From NCBI GenBank assembly GCA_035601195.1, contig DATNOU010000167.1:1-34019 (forward strand): a stretch of DNA of 34,019 nt. The letters run 5' to 3'. Below the pieces are notes generated by a model. That model was not told where the DNA came from and did no database searches. It saw nothing but the letters and a program-made list of their open reading frames with translations. This DNA comes from JAIBJP01 sp035601195. Lineage in GTDB: Bacteria; Actinomycetota; Thermoleophilia; Gaiellales; Gaiellaceae. Shown here in pieces: positions 1 through 9,816 of this stretch (position 1 is its first letter; each line of letters opens with the position of its first letter). The translations under genes were made by a program, and so were the position numbers.

Positions 1-1
1 G

Positions 2-190
2 GGTCCCACCATCCGCCGCGGGGCACGGATCGGCGGCGGTGCCATCCTGCTGCCGGGAATCGAGATCGGCGAGGAGGCCGTCGTCGGCGCCGGCGCCGTG
101 GTGTTGCACGACGTGCCCGCACACGCCGTCGTCGTGGGCAACCCGGCGCGCCGGATCCGCGACGTAGCGGATGAGGAGCTGCTCGCGTAG
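2..190 (+). CDS. Hexapeptide-repeat acyltransferase, C-terminal fragment
   Basis: The gene enters from the left edge; its last 62 codons are open and end in TAG at 188-190. The residues show the glycine- and isoleucine/valine-rich hexapeptide pattern (IRRGARIGGGAILLPGIEI, then VVGAGAVV) and the typical ending VVGNPARRI of left-handed beta-helix acetyltransferases of the WbbJ/WecD/PglD type. Such enzymes move an acetyl or acyl group from acyl-CoA to a sugar or amino sugar, often in surface polysaccharide synthesis. The catalytic histidine, normally further upstream, lies outside the window, so the substrate cannot be given. The stop codon directly abuts the stop codon of the convergent SpoIID-like gene at 191. 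Confidence 0.85.
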   Translation, partial: GPTIRRGARIGGGAILLPGIEIGEEAVVGAGAVVLHDVPAHAVVVGNPARRIRDVADEELLA

Positions 191-1801
191 TTACGGGACG
201 TGCAGCTCGGGGCTGACGCCGCGGACGAGGCCGCTCGTCGCAGGCGGCGTGATACGCGCCCTGTAGTCGCGGCCCGCCCTCACGGTGAAGGCGGCGCGGA
301 AAGAGCCGTCCGATTTGACGATCGCGCTCGCCACGCCGCGGGCCCACGAGCCGTCCAGGCGCTGCCTGTCGATGACGACCGTCCTCCCGGCCAGGGAGAG
401 CGGACGAACCTTGCCTTTCAAGCCGGTGGCCGAGCTGTCGGTGAGCACGATCTTGGCCGCGACGACAATACGCGTCGCGGTCGTCGTCGCTGCGGGTGAA
501 CTGAGCCTGTACGACGTCTCCTTGGGCGGCGAGACACCCATCGGACCCGCCCCTGTCACGGCGATGACGTTCGTCCAGTCACCGCCGTAGAGCCGCCGCT
601 GCAGCACTGTGTTCGCGACCCCGCGGGCGATGATGTCGAGATCGACGCTCCTTCCCCAAACGATCCGCGTCTTCTCCGGGACGAGCGAAAGGACGCCAAT
701 CGAGAACCAGGTCGAGCGAAGGCCGAGGCCGGAGCGAATCTGCGCGCCGGTGCGCGTCGCCGTCCCGCCCGCGGTGACGATGTCCACGCGCTCGACGCGG
801 TGACCGGAGTTTCGCGCGCTCACCGTCATGTCGCGGATCCCGCTGATGCCGAGACGCGACGACATCGCCGGCCGAGTGAAGACGCAATCGCGCCCCGCGC
901 CCGGGCAGTCTTCTTCGGCGTCCGTCGGGCCCCAACTGTGATGGGGCGAGAGGTTGTCGTAGGGATCGTTTTCGGTCTGGAGATACGAGACGTCGGAACC
1001 GCCCCATTCCTCGGCCTTGTTGACGGTGCTTCCGCCGGAGGTGGAGAAGAAGAAGGTGGTGGCGACCGATGTGCCGCTCATAACGACCTCGCCCGCGGTC
1101 GCGGTGACGGCGGCGTTCGTCGAAGCAGTCTCCGAGTTGATGCCGCCGTAGACCTGGTCGCTCGTCCCCCGGCAGAGCACGTTCGAACCGATCACGGAAT
1201 TCCCGCAATGCCCTCCGGCGGCGCGGGGGTAGGAGCGCGCGGCGTCCGCCTGAGCGCGCAGGGCTTCCTGATGCCACGAGGAGGGTGATTCGTTTGCCAC
1301 CACACCTCGGACGTACGCGTCCAGCCCGAGCAGGTTCACGGCTGCCAGGCCGCCGGGCGCGTAGATCTGAATCTTCCCGCGGAAAGGCTGTCCGTCGACG
1401 GAAAGATGAGCCGCCGAACGAAATTTTGTGCCGCTCGGGAACGTCTTGCCTCCGATGAGAACGGTGGAGCCAGAACGAGTCACGGAGTACGACCCTGGCG
1501 CAAGAGACTTGCCCGCCCCCCAGATCGTCTGGGCCGATGCGAGCGGGAACCTCGAGCGGCCGCTCGTCAGTAGCACCCGCACGGAGCCAGTGGCCGAGCC
1601 AAGACTCGTATTGCGGTAGTAGTGAGCGAGGATTTGCTGATGGGTCCAGCCATGTTGGGCGAAGCCTTGCGCGCCCCACTGGCTCATGCCAATGCCGTGG
1701 CCCCAGCCTTTGCCCTTGATCACGAACAGGGTCGACGCCGCGGCGCTCGACGTGAACGCGAGCGCGGCGAAGACGGCTACCAGGAGGGAGATGCGACGCA
1801 T
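191..1801 (-). CDS. SpoIID/LytB-domain secreted cell wall protein
   Basis: 536 residues from ATG at 1801. This start is preferred because a signal peptide follows at once (MRRIS, hydrophobic stretch to about residue 22, cleavage near AAAS); the frame stays open upstream to 1927 but that extension is not hydrophobically sensible. The SpoIID/LytB hallmarks are present: GKGWGHGIGMSQWGAQG at about 30-46, GLDAYVRGVVANES at about 159-172 with Glu171 as the likely catalytic acid, EALRAQADAARSY at 179-191, and the STSGG motif at 253-257. Cys199 and Cys210 may form a disulfide. SpoIID relatives are lytic transglycosylases acting on denuded glycan strands, and LytB stimulates amidases. The last 150 residues look like beta-sandwich repeats. 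Acts outside the membrane; possibly controlled through the direct repeats upstream. Confidence 0.9.
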   Translation of the reverse strand: MRRISLLVAVFAALAFTSSAAASTLFVIKGKGWGHGIGMSQWGAQGFAQHGWTHQQILAHYYRNTSLGSATGSVRVLLTSGRSRFPLASAQTIWGAGKSLAPGSYSVTRSGSTVLIGGKTFPSGTKFRSAAHLSVDGQPFRGKIQIYAPGGLAAVNLLGLDAYVRGVVANESPSSWHQEALRAQADAARSYPRAAGGHCGNSVIGSNVLCRGTSDQVYGGINSETASTNAAVTATAGEVVMSGTSVATTFFFSTSGGSTVNKAEEWGGSDVSYLQTENDPYDNLSPHHSWGPTDAEEDCPGAGRDCVFTRPAMSSRLGISGIRDMTVSARNSGHRVERVDIVTAGGTATRTGAQIRSGLGLRSTWFSIGVLSLVPEKTRIVWGRSVDLDIIARGVANTVLQRRLYGGDWTNVIAVTGAGPMGVSPPKETSYRLSSPAATTTATRIVVAAKIVLTDSSATGLKGKVRPLSLAGRTVVIDRQRLDGSWARGVASAIVKSDGSFRAAFTVRAGRDYRARITPPATSGLVRGVSPELHVP

Positions 1802-1828
1802 GACCGTGTGTGAGACCCCATCGACAAA

Positions 1829-1884
1829 GTAAGGGAACCTCGTAAGGAAAGCATGAACCAGGCCTGTAACGAGGGAGTAACGAA
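1829..1884. promoter_or_regulatory. Direct-repeat putative operator between spoIID-like gene and kinase
   Basis: The 138-bp space between the divergent SpoIID-like and kinase genes carries four related repeats on the + strand: GTAAGG at 1829-1834 and 1842-1847, and GTAACGA at 1866-1872 and 1877-1883. The last pair is spaced 11 bp start to start, one helical turn, as at OmpR-type response regulator sites. A -10-like TACTTT for the minus-strand gene lies at 1831-1826 and overlaps the first repeat. GTAAC-type direct repeats resemble sites reported for the actinobacterial regulator MtrA, which controls wall hydrolases; that link is inference. Confidence 0.4.
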
Positions 1885-1939
1885 GAAGGGACGTTTGTTG
1901 CGACAGGAGCCTGGCTAGGACACGCATGCTGCGGCGCTG

Positions 1940-3325
1940 ATGGCAGAGGCCCTCCCCAACCGCTATGCAAACCCCAGCCCGATCGGGCGCGGCGGCATGG
2001 GCCAGATCTACCTCGCCGAGGACCGCGAGCTGGGCCGCAAGGTCGCGATCAAGGTCCTCGACGACCGCTTCGCGGGCAACGAGCAGCTCCGCGAGCGCTT
2101 CAAGCGCGAAGCGCTGGCTGCTGCCCGGCTCTCAGGTCACCCGCACGTCGTCACCATCTTCGACGTCGGGGAGTCGCAGGGGCGCCCGTTCATCGTCATG
2201 GAGTACCTCCCGGGCGGAACGCTCGGGGACCGGACACGGCAGGGGCCGGTCGAACCAGCCGAGGCTCTCTCCTGGCTCGGGCAGATCTCCGAGGCCCTCG
2301 ACGCGGCCCACGAGCTCGGCATCGTCCACCGAGACGTCAAACCGCCAAACCTGCTCTTCGACGCCCGCGGCGAGCTCGTAGTCGCCGACTTCGGGATCGC
2401 CCGGGTCGCCGGCGACACGCTCACAGGCATGACGGCGACGGGGACCGTGCTCGGCACGGCGGGCTACCTCGCTCCCGAACAGGCTCTCGGGCAGCCTGCC
2501 ACGCCTGCGAGCGATCGCTATGCGCTGGGAGTGGTCGGCTACGAGCTCCTGACGGGCGGCCGTCCATTCGAGCGCCAGTCCGAGACCGCCGAGGCGGCGG
2601 CGCACATCCATGAGCCCGTGCCACCCGCCTCGGAGCGCCAGGCCGGACTCCCGCGCGCGGTAGACGGCGTCTTCGACCGCGCGCTCGCCAAGGATCCGGG
2701 TGAGCGCTACTCGAGCGGCGCCGACTTCGTCTCCGCGCTGGGAAGCGCTCTCGATGGACGCGGGGCGACCACCCGCCTCCTCCCGGCCGCTCCTCCTCCT
2801 CCGGTACGGCACGGCCCGCCCGCGCTGGGGCGTCCACCGTGGGCGCTCCCGCTTCTGCTCGCAGCGCTCGTCGCAGCTCTGGTAGCAGGCCTCGTCGCCG
2901 CCCTGCTCACCTCACAGGACGACAACAACACCACCGCTCCGCCCACACAGGGCCCTGTGACGGTGACGGCAGAGGAGACCGTCGGCACGACCGTGGTCAC
3001 GACCGTCGTCACAACGACCCCGGAGACACCCTCGGGCCAGGTTTCCCTCGACGAGGCCGTGCAGCTCACGGACGAGGCGACACGGCTCTTGGAGGAGGAG
3101 CGGTGGGAGGACGCGCTACGAACGCAGAGACGCGCCCTCGACGCTCTCGAGGGCACCTACTCGGACGACTTCCGTTACGAAGCCTACGCCGCGTACAACA
3201 TGGGCAAGGCGCTTGCCGAGCTCGGCCGCTGCGAGCAGGCGCTCCGCTATCTGGACCGCTCGGAGGAGCTGCAGGGGCAGCGCGACGAGATCGACGAGAC
3301 GCGGGCCAGGTGCGAGGGGGATTAG
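1940..3325 (+). CDS. PknB-type Ser/Thr protein kinase with C-terminal TPR region
   Basis: 461 residues. The cytoplasmic kinase domain (about 8-272) has the glycine loop GRGGMG (16-21), the VAIK lysine (Lys38), HRDVKPPN with catalytic Asp132, DFG at 150-152, the activation segment with several Thr, and APEQ. A proline-rich linker leads to one membrane helix at about 301-323. Outside follows a Thr/Val-rich linker and a helical segment (about 370-445) that looks like one or two TPR units rather than the PASTA repeats of classic PknB. It should phosphorylate Ser/Thr of cytoplasmic targets in answer to an envelope signal. No clear ribosome binding site precedes the ATG. The stop TAG (3323-3325) overlaps the stop of the convergent macro-domain gene. 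Confidence 0.93.
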   Translation: MAEALPNRYANPSPIGRGGMGQIYLAEDRELGRKVAIKVLDDRFAGNEQLRERFKREALAAARLSGHPHVVTIFDVGESQGRPFIVMEYLPGGTLGDRTRQGPVEPAEALSWLGQISEALDAAHELGIVHRDVKPPNLLFDARGELVVADFGIARVAGDTLTGMTATGTVLGTAGYLAPEQALGQPATPASDRYALGVVGYELLTGGRPFERQSETAEAAAHIHEPVPPASERQAGLPRAVDGVFDRALAKDPGERYSSGADFVSALGSALDGRGATTRLLPAAPPPPVRHGPPALGRPPWALPLLLAALVAALVAGLVAALLTSQDDNNTTAPPTQGPVTVTAEETVGTTVVTTVVTTTPETPSGQVSLDEAVQLTDEATRLLEEERWEDALRTQRRALDALEGTYSDDFRYEAYAAYNMGKALAELGRCEQALRYLDRSEELQGQRDEIDETRARCEGD

Positions 3326-3822
3326 CTCTCTAGCTCGCCGAGCGCGCGGCGGAACGCTTCCTCAGCGTGATCGCCGAAGACCGCGAAGACGACGCGCTCG
3401 AGGTTTCGCGGCTCGTAGGCGCGCGCCTCGCGCACCATGATCACGGCGCATTCTTCGAGCGGAAAGCCGCCGACACCGGTCCCGAATGCCGGCAGCCCGA
3501 GCGAGCGAGCACCCAGCTCGTCGGCGACTTCGAGGACGCGGCGCGTCGTGCGAGCCACGAGGTCCGCATTCGTGCGCAGGTCCTGACCCATGACCGCACC
3601 GTGAACGACATGGCTGGCGCGCAGGCTTCCCCCGCTCGTGACCACAGCCTCGCCGACCTCGATCGGTCCCTGCGCCATCGCCTCGGCCTCGATCTCGCTA
3701 CCGCCTGCCCGCTTGATCGCTCCCGCCACGCCGGCGCCCATCCAGAGCTGGTTGTTCGCCGCGTTCGCGATCGCGTCGACCTCGAGCTCCGCGATGTCGC
3801 CCTCGACTACGTCGAGCTGCAC
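3322..3822 (-). CDS. Macro-domain protein (ADP-ribose binding or hydrolysing)
   Basis: 166 residues, a single macro domain. Visible motifs are VVEGDIAELEVDAIANAANNQLWMG-like N-terminal strand and helix with the conserved Asn pair, GVAGAI (ADP-ribose pyrophosphate loop 1), and FGTGVGGFPLEECA (second glycine loop, where most macro domains have SxGxxG or TGxGG). The family binds ADP-ribose and often removes O-acetyl or ADP-ribosyl groups. The length equals a stand-alone bacterial macro domain. The start is GTG at 3822, exactly 6 nt after a TAAGTT hexamer, with no Shine-Dalgarno sequence, so the mRNA is probably leaderless. Convergent with the kinase gene; the two stop codons share bases 3322-3325. 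Confidence 0.9.
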   Translation of the reverse strand: MQLDVVEGDIAELEVDAIANAANNQLWMGAGVAGAIKRAGGSEIEAEAMAQGPIEVGEAVVTSGGSLRASHVVHGAVMGQDLRTNADLVARTTRRVLEVADELGARSLGLPAFGTGVGGFPLEECAVIMVREARAYEPRNLERVVFAVFGDHAEEAFRRALGELES

Positions 3823-3834
3823 GCAGGCAACTTA
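3823..3834 (-). promoter_or_regulatory. Leaderless-type -10 element of macro-domain gene
   Basis: On the minus strand TAAGTT (3834-3829) is followed by six bases and then the GTG start at 3822. A -10 hexamer at this distance places transcription start at or next to the first base of the start codon. No purine-rich ribosome binding site is seen. Confidence 0.5.
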
Positions 3835-3918
3835 GATGATTATCGAAAACTGACCGCAAACCGTGGCGGTGGCGGATGGCGCCCCTGACGCCTCGCCTGA
3901 CACCACGCTCATTCCTCC

Positions 3919-3939
3919 CCCGTACCCTCAAAGTACGGG
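3919..3939. terminator. Hairpin downstream of MmpL-family gene
   Basis: Perfect 7-bp stem CCCGTAC (3919-3925) with GTACGGG (3933-3939) around a 7-nt loop. It lies 71 bp past the MmpL stop codon and before the macro-domain gene on the same strand. There is no run of T after it on either strand, so if it ends transcription it is not a classical intrinsic terminator. The rest of the 187-bp gap (3823-4009) holds no convincing gene. Confidence 0.3.
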
Positions 3940-4009
3940 CTGCGGATGATCGCGGCGTCAGTCTCGGTCAGGAGCGCCCCCGCCGGCACCACACTTTCCG
4001 CTCAACCAT

Positions 4010-6184
4010 CTAACGCCCGCTGGGGCTCATCGCCGGACGCGACTTCGGCGCCAGCGGAGAGGGCTTCACCCGGAAGACGCGAGCGACGTTGTCTGGCAGC
4101 CACCAGTTCCAGCGTCCGAAGAGCTCCATTGCGCTCGGAACCAGCAGGGCCCGGACTATGGTCACGTCGAGCAGGATCGCCACTGCGAGGCCGAAGCCAA
4201 ACTGCTGCAGGCCGACGATCGAGCCGGCCACGAAGCCCATGAACGCCGCGAACATGACGAGCCCGGCGGCCGTGACGATGCGTCCCGTCTTGGCCAGGCC
4301 CAGCGCCACGGCCTCGGCGTTCGGGCGTCCGGCGTCCCATTCCTCGCGCATCCGGCTGACGAGGAAGACCTCGTAGTCCATGGAGAGCCCGAAGACCATG
4401 GCGAAGATGAACACCGGAATCCAGCCCTCGATCTGGTCGAAGGAGATCAAGCCGATCGCGTCCGCCCCGCCCCACTTGAAGAAGACGACGAGCACGCCAT
4501 AGGCAGCTCCGATGGAGAGGAGGTTGAGGATGATCGCCTTGAACGGAAGGAGAATGGAGCGAAACGCCCGCAGAAGCAGGATGTAGGTGAGTAGGAGGAC
4601 CCCGAGCACGAGCCAGGGAAACGCGCCGTAGGTGAGCTCGAGGAAGTCGACGCCGCTCGGCGGGCCTCCGCCCGCATAGACCTGGACTCCCTCGGGGAAG
4701 CCTGCAGCCGGGACGATCCGATCACGCAGGCGGTGGACGAAATCGAGTGCGGGCGGCGAGCCGTACTCGCTTGTTCCCACGACTTCGATCTGGAAGTAGC
4801 GGCTCGTCGGATCGACGTGCTGGCGCGATTCGTCGAAGGTCACGCGGGCCACCTCGGGGTCCTTCCGTAAGCCCGCGGTCAGGTTGTCGATGGCGGCTCG
4901 GACACCGGGTGCGTCGACTCCGCCGGGGCGGCCCGTATCCCCAGCGATCACGGTGGGTGCGAGCGCGCCCTCTCCGAGCGCGTCGGAGATGACGTTGAGT
5001 CCCTGGACACCCTCGAGGTTCTGCGGAATGCCCTTGTTTGACCCTGGCCCGAGCTCGAGGGCGAACACCGGAGAGGCGAGCACGAGGAGAACCGCGGCCG
5101 TGGCTGCTGCGAACACCGCAGGCCGGCGCTGAATCGCGAGCGCCAGGCGCATCCAGAAGTTGTACTCGGCATCCCGGCGCGCCAGGATCCGCTTTGGCAC
5201 CAGCCGGACGCGGTCGAGCTTCGCCCCCAGGAAATAGAGCAGGACCGGGAGCAGCGTGAGCGCGCACAGAACGGAGACGATCGGAATCGCAAAGCCTCCG
5301 ATGCCGAACCCGCGCATGAAGGGCAAGGGCATGAAGAGCATGAGCGCGAGCCCGATTCCCACCGCCGAACCGCTGAAGACGACCGCACGCCCGGCCGTCT
5401 GCATCGTCCGCACGAGCGCGTCTTCCTTGGACTTCCCCCCGAGGAGCTCCTCTCGGTAGCGGTAGACCACGAGGAGCGAGTAGTCGATGGCGATCCCGAG
5501 GCCGATGAGCATGACGAGGTTCTGCAGGTACGTCGTCAGCTCCATGAAATGGGCGAAGACCCAGATGATCGACAGGGTGGTCGGAATGGCGAAGGCCGCG
5601 AACAGCAGCGGAAGGACGAACGCGGTCGTGCCGAAAACGAACGCGAGGATGAGGACCGCGATTGGGATGGCGATGTAGAGCTCGCCGACCTTGAGGTCGT
5701 GAGCGAAAACCGGGTCGAGGTCGTGCTCGATCGCCGCCTGGCCCGATACGTAGACCTCCGCGCTGGGAATCTTGCCCGCCGCCGCGCGCATGTCGTCCGT
5801 GTACCCCTTCGCGTCGGCAGGCTCGAGGTTCGACACGATCGTCGCCGAGACCACCGAGCCGGAGACCACCTGGACGCCGGCGAGCTTCCCCGTCGGAAGC
5901 TCCGCCGCGGCTTTCGCCGCCCGTTCCTGCACCAGGGGGACGAGCCGGTCGGCCGAGCCGGGTGCGCCCTTGACGACGAGGCTGAACGAGCCCGTGGTCT
6001 TCTGGCCGAAGTGCTGCTCGAGGATCTTCTCGGTCCGGGCCGTGTCCGTTCCGGGGAGGGTGAAGCGGTTCGTCAGGAGGGCGCTGAGTCCCGACATGGC
6101 CATGACCGACACGACGAGGAGGACGAGCCAGACGGCCAGGACCGCCCAGCGATAACGGATCATCGTGCGGGTGAAGCGCTCCAC
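4010..6184 (-). CDS. MMPL-family (RND superfamily) membrane transporter
   Basis: 724 residues, the usual length of short MmpL-type transporters. One membrane helix at about 13-35 is followed by an extracytoplasmic loop (about 40-165, FTLPGTDTARTEKILEQHF), a block of helices at about 170-330, a helix near 355-375, a second loop (about 380-520) and a second helix block at about 525-690. GIAIDYSLLVVYRYREE and FGLSMDYEVFLVSRMREEW are the two repeats of the MMPL signature, carrying the Asp-Tyr pair of the proton relay. It likely exports a lipid or hydrophobic compound using the proton gradient; substrate unknown. GTG start at 6184 is supported by a strong Shine-Dalgarno (GGAGGA, 6 nt spacer), so unlike many neighbours it has a leader. 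A palindrome overlapping a -10-like element lies just upstream. Confidence 0.93.
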   Translation of the reverse strand: MERFTRTMIRYRWAVLAVWLVLLVVSVMAMSGLSALLTNRFTLPGTDTARTEKILEQHFGQKTTGSFSLVVKGAPGSADRLVPLVQERAAKAAAELPTGKLAGVQVVSGSVVSATIVSNLEPADAKGYTDDMRAAAGKIPSAEVYVSGQAAIEHDLDPVFAHDLKVGELYIAIPIAVLILAFVFGTTAFVLPLLFAAFAIPTTLSIIWVFAHFMELTTYLQNLVMLIGLGIAIDYSLLVVYRYREELLGGKSKEDALVRTMQTAGRAVVFSGSAVGIGLALMLFMPLPFMRGFGIGGFAIPIVSVLCALTLLPVLLYFLGAKLDRVRLVPKRILARRDAEYNFWMRLALAIQRRPAVFAAATAAVLLVLASPVFALELGPGSNKGIPQNLEGVQGLNVISDALGEGALAPTVIAGDTGRPGGVDAPGVRAAIDNLTAGLRKDPEVARVTFDESRQHVDPTSRYFQIEVVGTSEYGSPPALDFVHRLRDRIVPAAGFPEGVQVYAGGGPPSGVDFLELTYGAFPWLVLGVLLLTYILLLRAFRSILLPFKAIILNLLSIGAAYGVLVVFFKWGGADAIGLISFDQIEGWIPVFIFAMVFGLSMDYEVFLVSRMREEWDAGRPNAEAVALGLAKTGRIVTAAGLVMFAAFMGFVAGSIVGLQQFGFGLAVAILLDVTIVRALLVPSAMELFGRWNWWLPDNVARVFRVKPSPLAPKSRPAMSPSGR

Positions 6185-6205
6185 GCGGGCTCCTCCGGGG
6201 AGGGG

Positions 6206-6225
6206 TTAGCGCCGACTAAGTTAGT
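6206..6225. promoter_or_regulatory. Palindromic putative operator upstream of MmpL-family gene
   Basis: ACTAA (6215-6219), one centre base, TTAGT (6221-6225) form a perfect inverted repeat, and a further TTAG at 6206-6209 pairs with CTAA at 6216-6219. On the minus strand the centre reads TAACTT, a plausible -10 element for the MmpL-family gene 30 bp downstream. An operator over a -10 fits repression by a TetR- or MarR-type regulator, as is common for MmpL exporters, but no regulator gene is in the window. Confidence 0.4.
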
Positions 6226-6242
6226 GCAGGCTACGCGTCACG

Positions 6243-6362
6243 TCAAACGTGCTTGCGCGAGCGTTTCCGTTCCTTCACCTCATCGACGTTCCTGACCCCC
6301 GCGAACCAGAGATACAGAAGGAGACCGAAGGCGGCGCCGGCGACTTTGAGGATGCGGCCCAC
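6243..6362 (-). CDS. Hidden 39-residue single-pass membrane peptide
   Basis: A short open frame from GTG 6362 to TGA 6243-6245 encodes MGRILKVAGAAFGLLLYLWF followed by AGVRNVDEVKERKRSRKHV. It has one membrane helix (about 5-21) and a strongly basic tail, so the N-terminus should be outside and the tail in the cytoplasm. About 31 of 39 codons end in G or C, like the neighbouring genes. An AACAAT hexamer lies 7 nt before the GTG and overlaps the -10 of divergent hsp20. It is followed on the same strand, 58 bp later, by the MmpL-family gene, so it could be an accessory or regulatory peptide of that exporter. I do not recognise a family; function unknown. Confidence 0.55.
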   Translation of the reverse strand: MGRILKVAGAAFGLLLYLWFAGVRNVDEVKERKRSRKHV

Positions 6363-6377
6363 GGGTACGATTGTTTC
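6363..6377. promoter_or_regulatory. Overlapping divergent leaderless promoters, small peptide / hsp20
   Basis: The two start codons are 15 bp apart. On the + strand TACGAT (6366-6371) sits 6 nt before the hsp20 ATG. On the minus strand AACAAT (6375-6370) sits 7 nt before the GTG of the small peptide. The two hexamers share bases 6370-6371, so both units would use nearly the same melted DNA. Confidence 0.5.
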
Positions 6378-6811
6378 ATGCGCTCGCGCAAGGACCTCGA
6401 TCGCCTCAAGCTGGAGATGGAGGAGCTCTTCGCCGACCTCTGCCAGGTGCCTCGGCTCGTCGCCTCACGCCGCGGCTTCCGCCCGCCCGTCGATGTCTAC
6501 CGCACCGAGGATCCCCGCGCGGTCACCGTCGTCGTCGAGCTCGCAGGCGTCGACCCCGCCACGACGGAGCTCGTTCTGGCCGAGGGGATCCTCGTCATCC
6601 GTGGCATCCGTCGCCGGAGCGCGGGCGAGCAGCGAGTCGTCCACATGGAGATCGACTACGGACCGTTCGAGCGCCAGGTTCCTATCGCCGAGCCCGTCGA
6701 CGCAGAGGCGGCGGAGGCGACCTACTCCCGCGGGCTGCTCGTGGTGACGTTTCCGCTCGCCGAACGCCCGACCCGCAAGCTGAGCGTTCAAATCACTACC
6801 AAGGGAAGCGC

Positions 6812-6815
<4 letters not shown>
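6378..6815 (+). CDS. Hsp20/alpha-crystallin small heat shock protein
   Basis: 145 residues. An N-terminal helix (MRSRKDLDRLKLEMEELFADL) precedes the alpha-crystallin domain (about 36-135): PPVDVYRTEDPRAVTVVVEL is the start of the beta-sandwich, LVIRGIRRR the middle strand, and YSRGLLVVTFPL the conserved A-x-x-x-G-x-L element; a short Arg/Lys tail follows. The protein is an ATP-independent holdase that keeps unfolding proteins soluble in the cytoplasm. The ATG at 6378 is chosen over earlier in-frame codons because TACGAT stands 6 nt before it and the alignment to the family starts there. The stop overlaps the lon start (ATGA, 6812-6815), so the holdase and the protease are translationally coupled. 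Confidence 0.92.
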
Positions 6816-9205
<2,390 letters not shown>

Positions 9206-9240
9206 ATACTTCCCGCGAAACCCAAGAAAGGACGACACGA

Positions 9241-9663
9241 ATGGCGAAGGCAAAGGACAGGATGAACGACGCCGTGGATGCAGCGCGGCCATACGTTGAG
9301 CGGCTCGCCCGCGACGAGGAGCTGCACGACAACGTCAAGCATGCGTACGAGTCTGCGCGGCGGATCTATGCCGAGCTACTGGGCGATCGCGGCACCACCG
9401 GCGTGGCGCTCAAGGTAGCCCGGGACAAGGATCTCCAGAAGGAGCTCAGGAAGGCAGTCGAGGAGCTTCGCCAAGCCGGTCAGCGCGTGCAGGGCAAGGA
9501 CTCGCACACCGGGCGGAACGCTTCACTGCTCCTCGCGGGGATCGCACTGGGCGTCCTCTTCAACCCGGCGACGGGTCCCGACACGCGCAGGTGGCTGAAG
9601 GACAGGTTGTTCGGCCCCGAGCAGCCCTTCGAGGCCTACAACAACCAGTCGAACGAGCAGTAG
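9241..9663 (+). CDS. Small YtxH-like membrane-associated protein, unknown function
   Basis: 140 residues. The first 90 are a charged, helical stretch (DRMNDAVDAARPYVERLARD, then KELRKAVEELRQAGQRV) likely to form coiled coil. A short hydrophobic segment follows at about 99-113 (ASLLLAGIALGVLFNPATGP), then TRRWLKDRLFG and an Asn/Gln-rich tail. The hydrophobic helix followed by a P-x-x-G-x-x-x-R motif resembles YtxH-like envelope stress proteins, but the order differs, so this is only a likeness. It starts 35 bp after lon with an AAAGGA ribosome binding site about 9 nt upstream and may be the third gene of the hsp20-lon unit. Confidence 0.75.
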   Translation: MAKAKDRMNDAVDAARPYVERLARDEELHDNVKHAYESARRIYAELLGDRGTTGVALKVARDKDLQKELRKAVEELRQAGQRVQGKDSHTGRNASLLLAGIALGVLFNPATGPDTRRWLKDRLFGPEQPFEAYNNQSNEQ

Positions 9664-9699
9664 CGCGCTGATCTGACTGGCGAAGCAGGCTCTTCCGCT

Positions 9700-9719
9700 G
9701 GGCGGGGCATGCCCCGCCC
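9700..9719. terminator. Perfect GC palindrome after the lon unit
   Basis: A 20-bp perfect palindrome, GGGCGGGGC then AT then GCCCCGCCC, lies 37 bp after the stop of the small membrane protein gene. It would fold into a very stable hairpin in RNA. Only a weak T run follows (TGCATTGT), so it may end transcription of the hsp20-lon unit or protect the 3' end. Confidence 0.5.
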
Positions 9720-9775
9720 TGCATTGTGACGCGCGTGGCCCCGCCTCTCTACTGGACGCGAGGGCGGAGTTCAGC

Positions 9776-9813
9776 TCGGCCGAAATCGCGGCGCAGCCGT
9801 AGATTTCGGCCGA
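9776..9813. terminator. Long hairpin at the 3' end of the M23 peptidase gene
   Basis: TCGGCCGAAATC (9776-9787) pairs perfectly with GATTTCGGCCGA (9802-9813). The 14-nt interior itself pairs CGGC (9789-9792) with GCCG (9796-9799) around a GCA loop, giving a near continuous stem of about 16 bp. It begins 3 bp past the M23 stop codon. It is the only such long stem between the two convergent units and may work in both directions. No T run is seen. Confidence 0.55.
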
Positions 9814-9816
9814 TGA

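Noticed and set aside
579..1970. Long minus-strand frame of 463 codons
   Set aside because: Overlaps the SpoIID-like gene in another frame; the protein is Arg/Pro/Gly-rich without motifs.
3832..3912. 26-residue minus-strand leader-peptide-like frame before the macro-domain gene
   Set aside because: Its purine-rich tract lies only 1 nt from the ATG, too close for a ribosome binding site, and the peptide has no feature of a known leader; its stop lies inside the macro -10 element.
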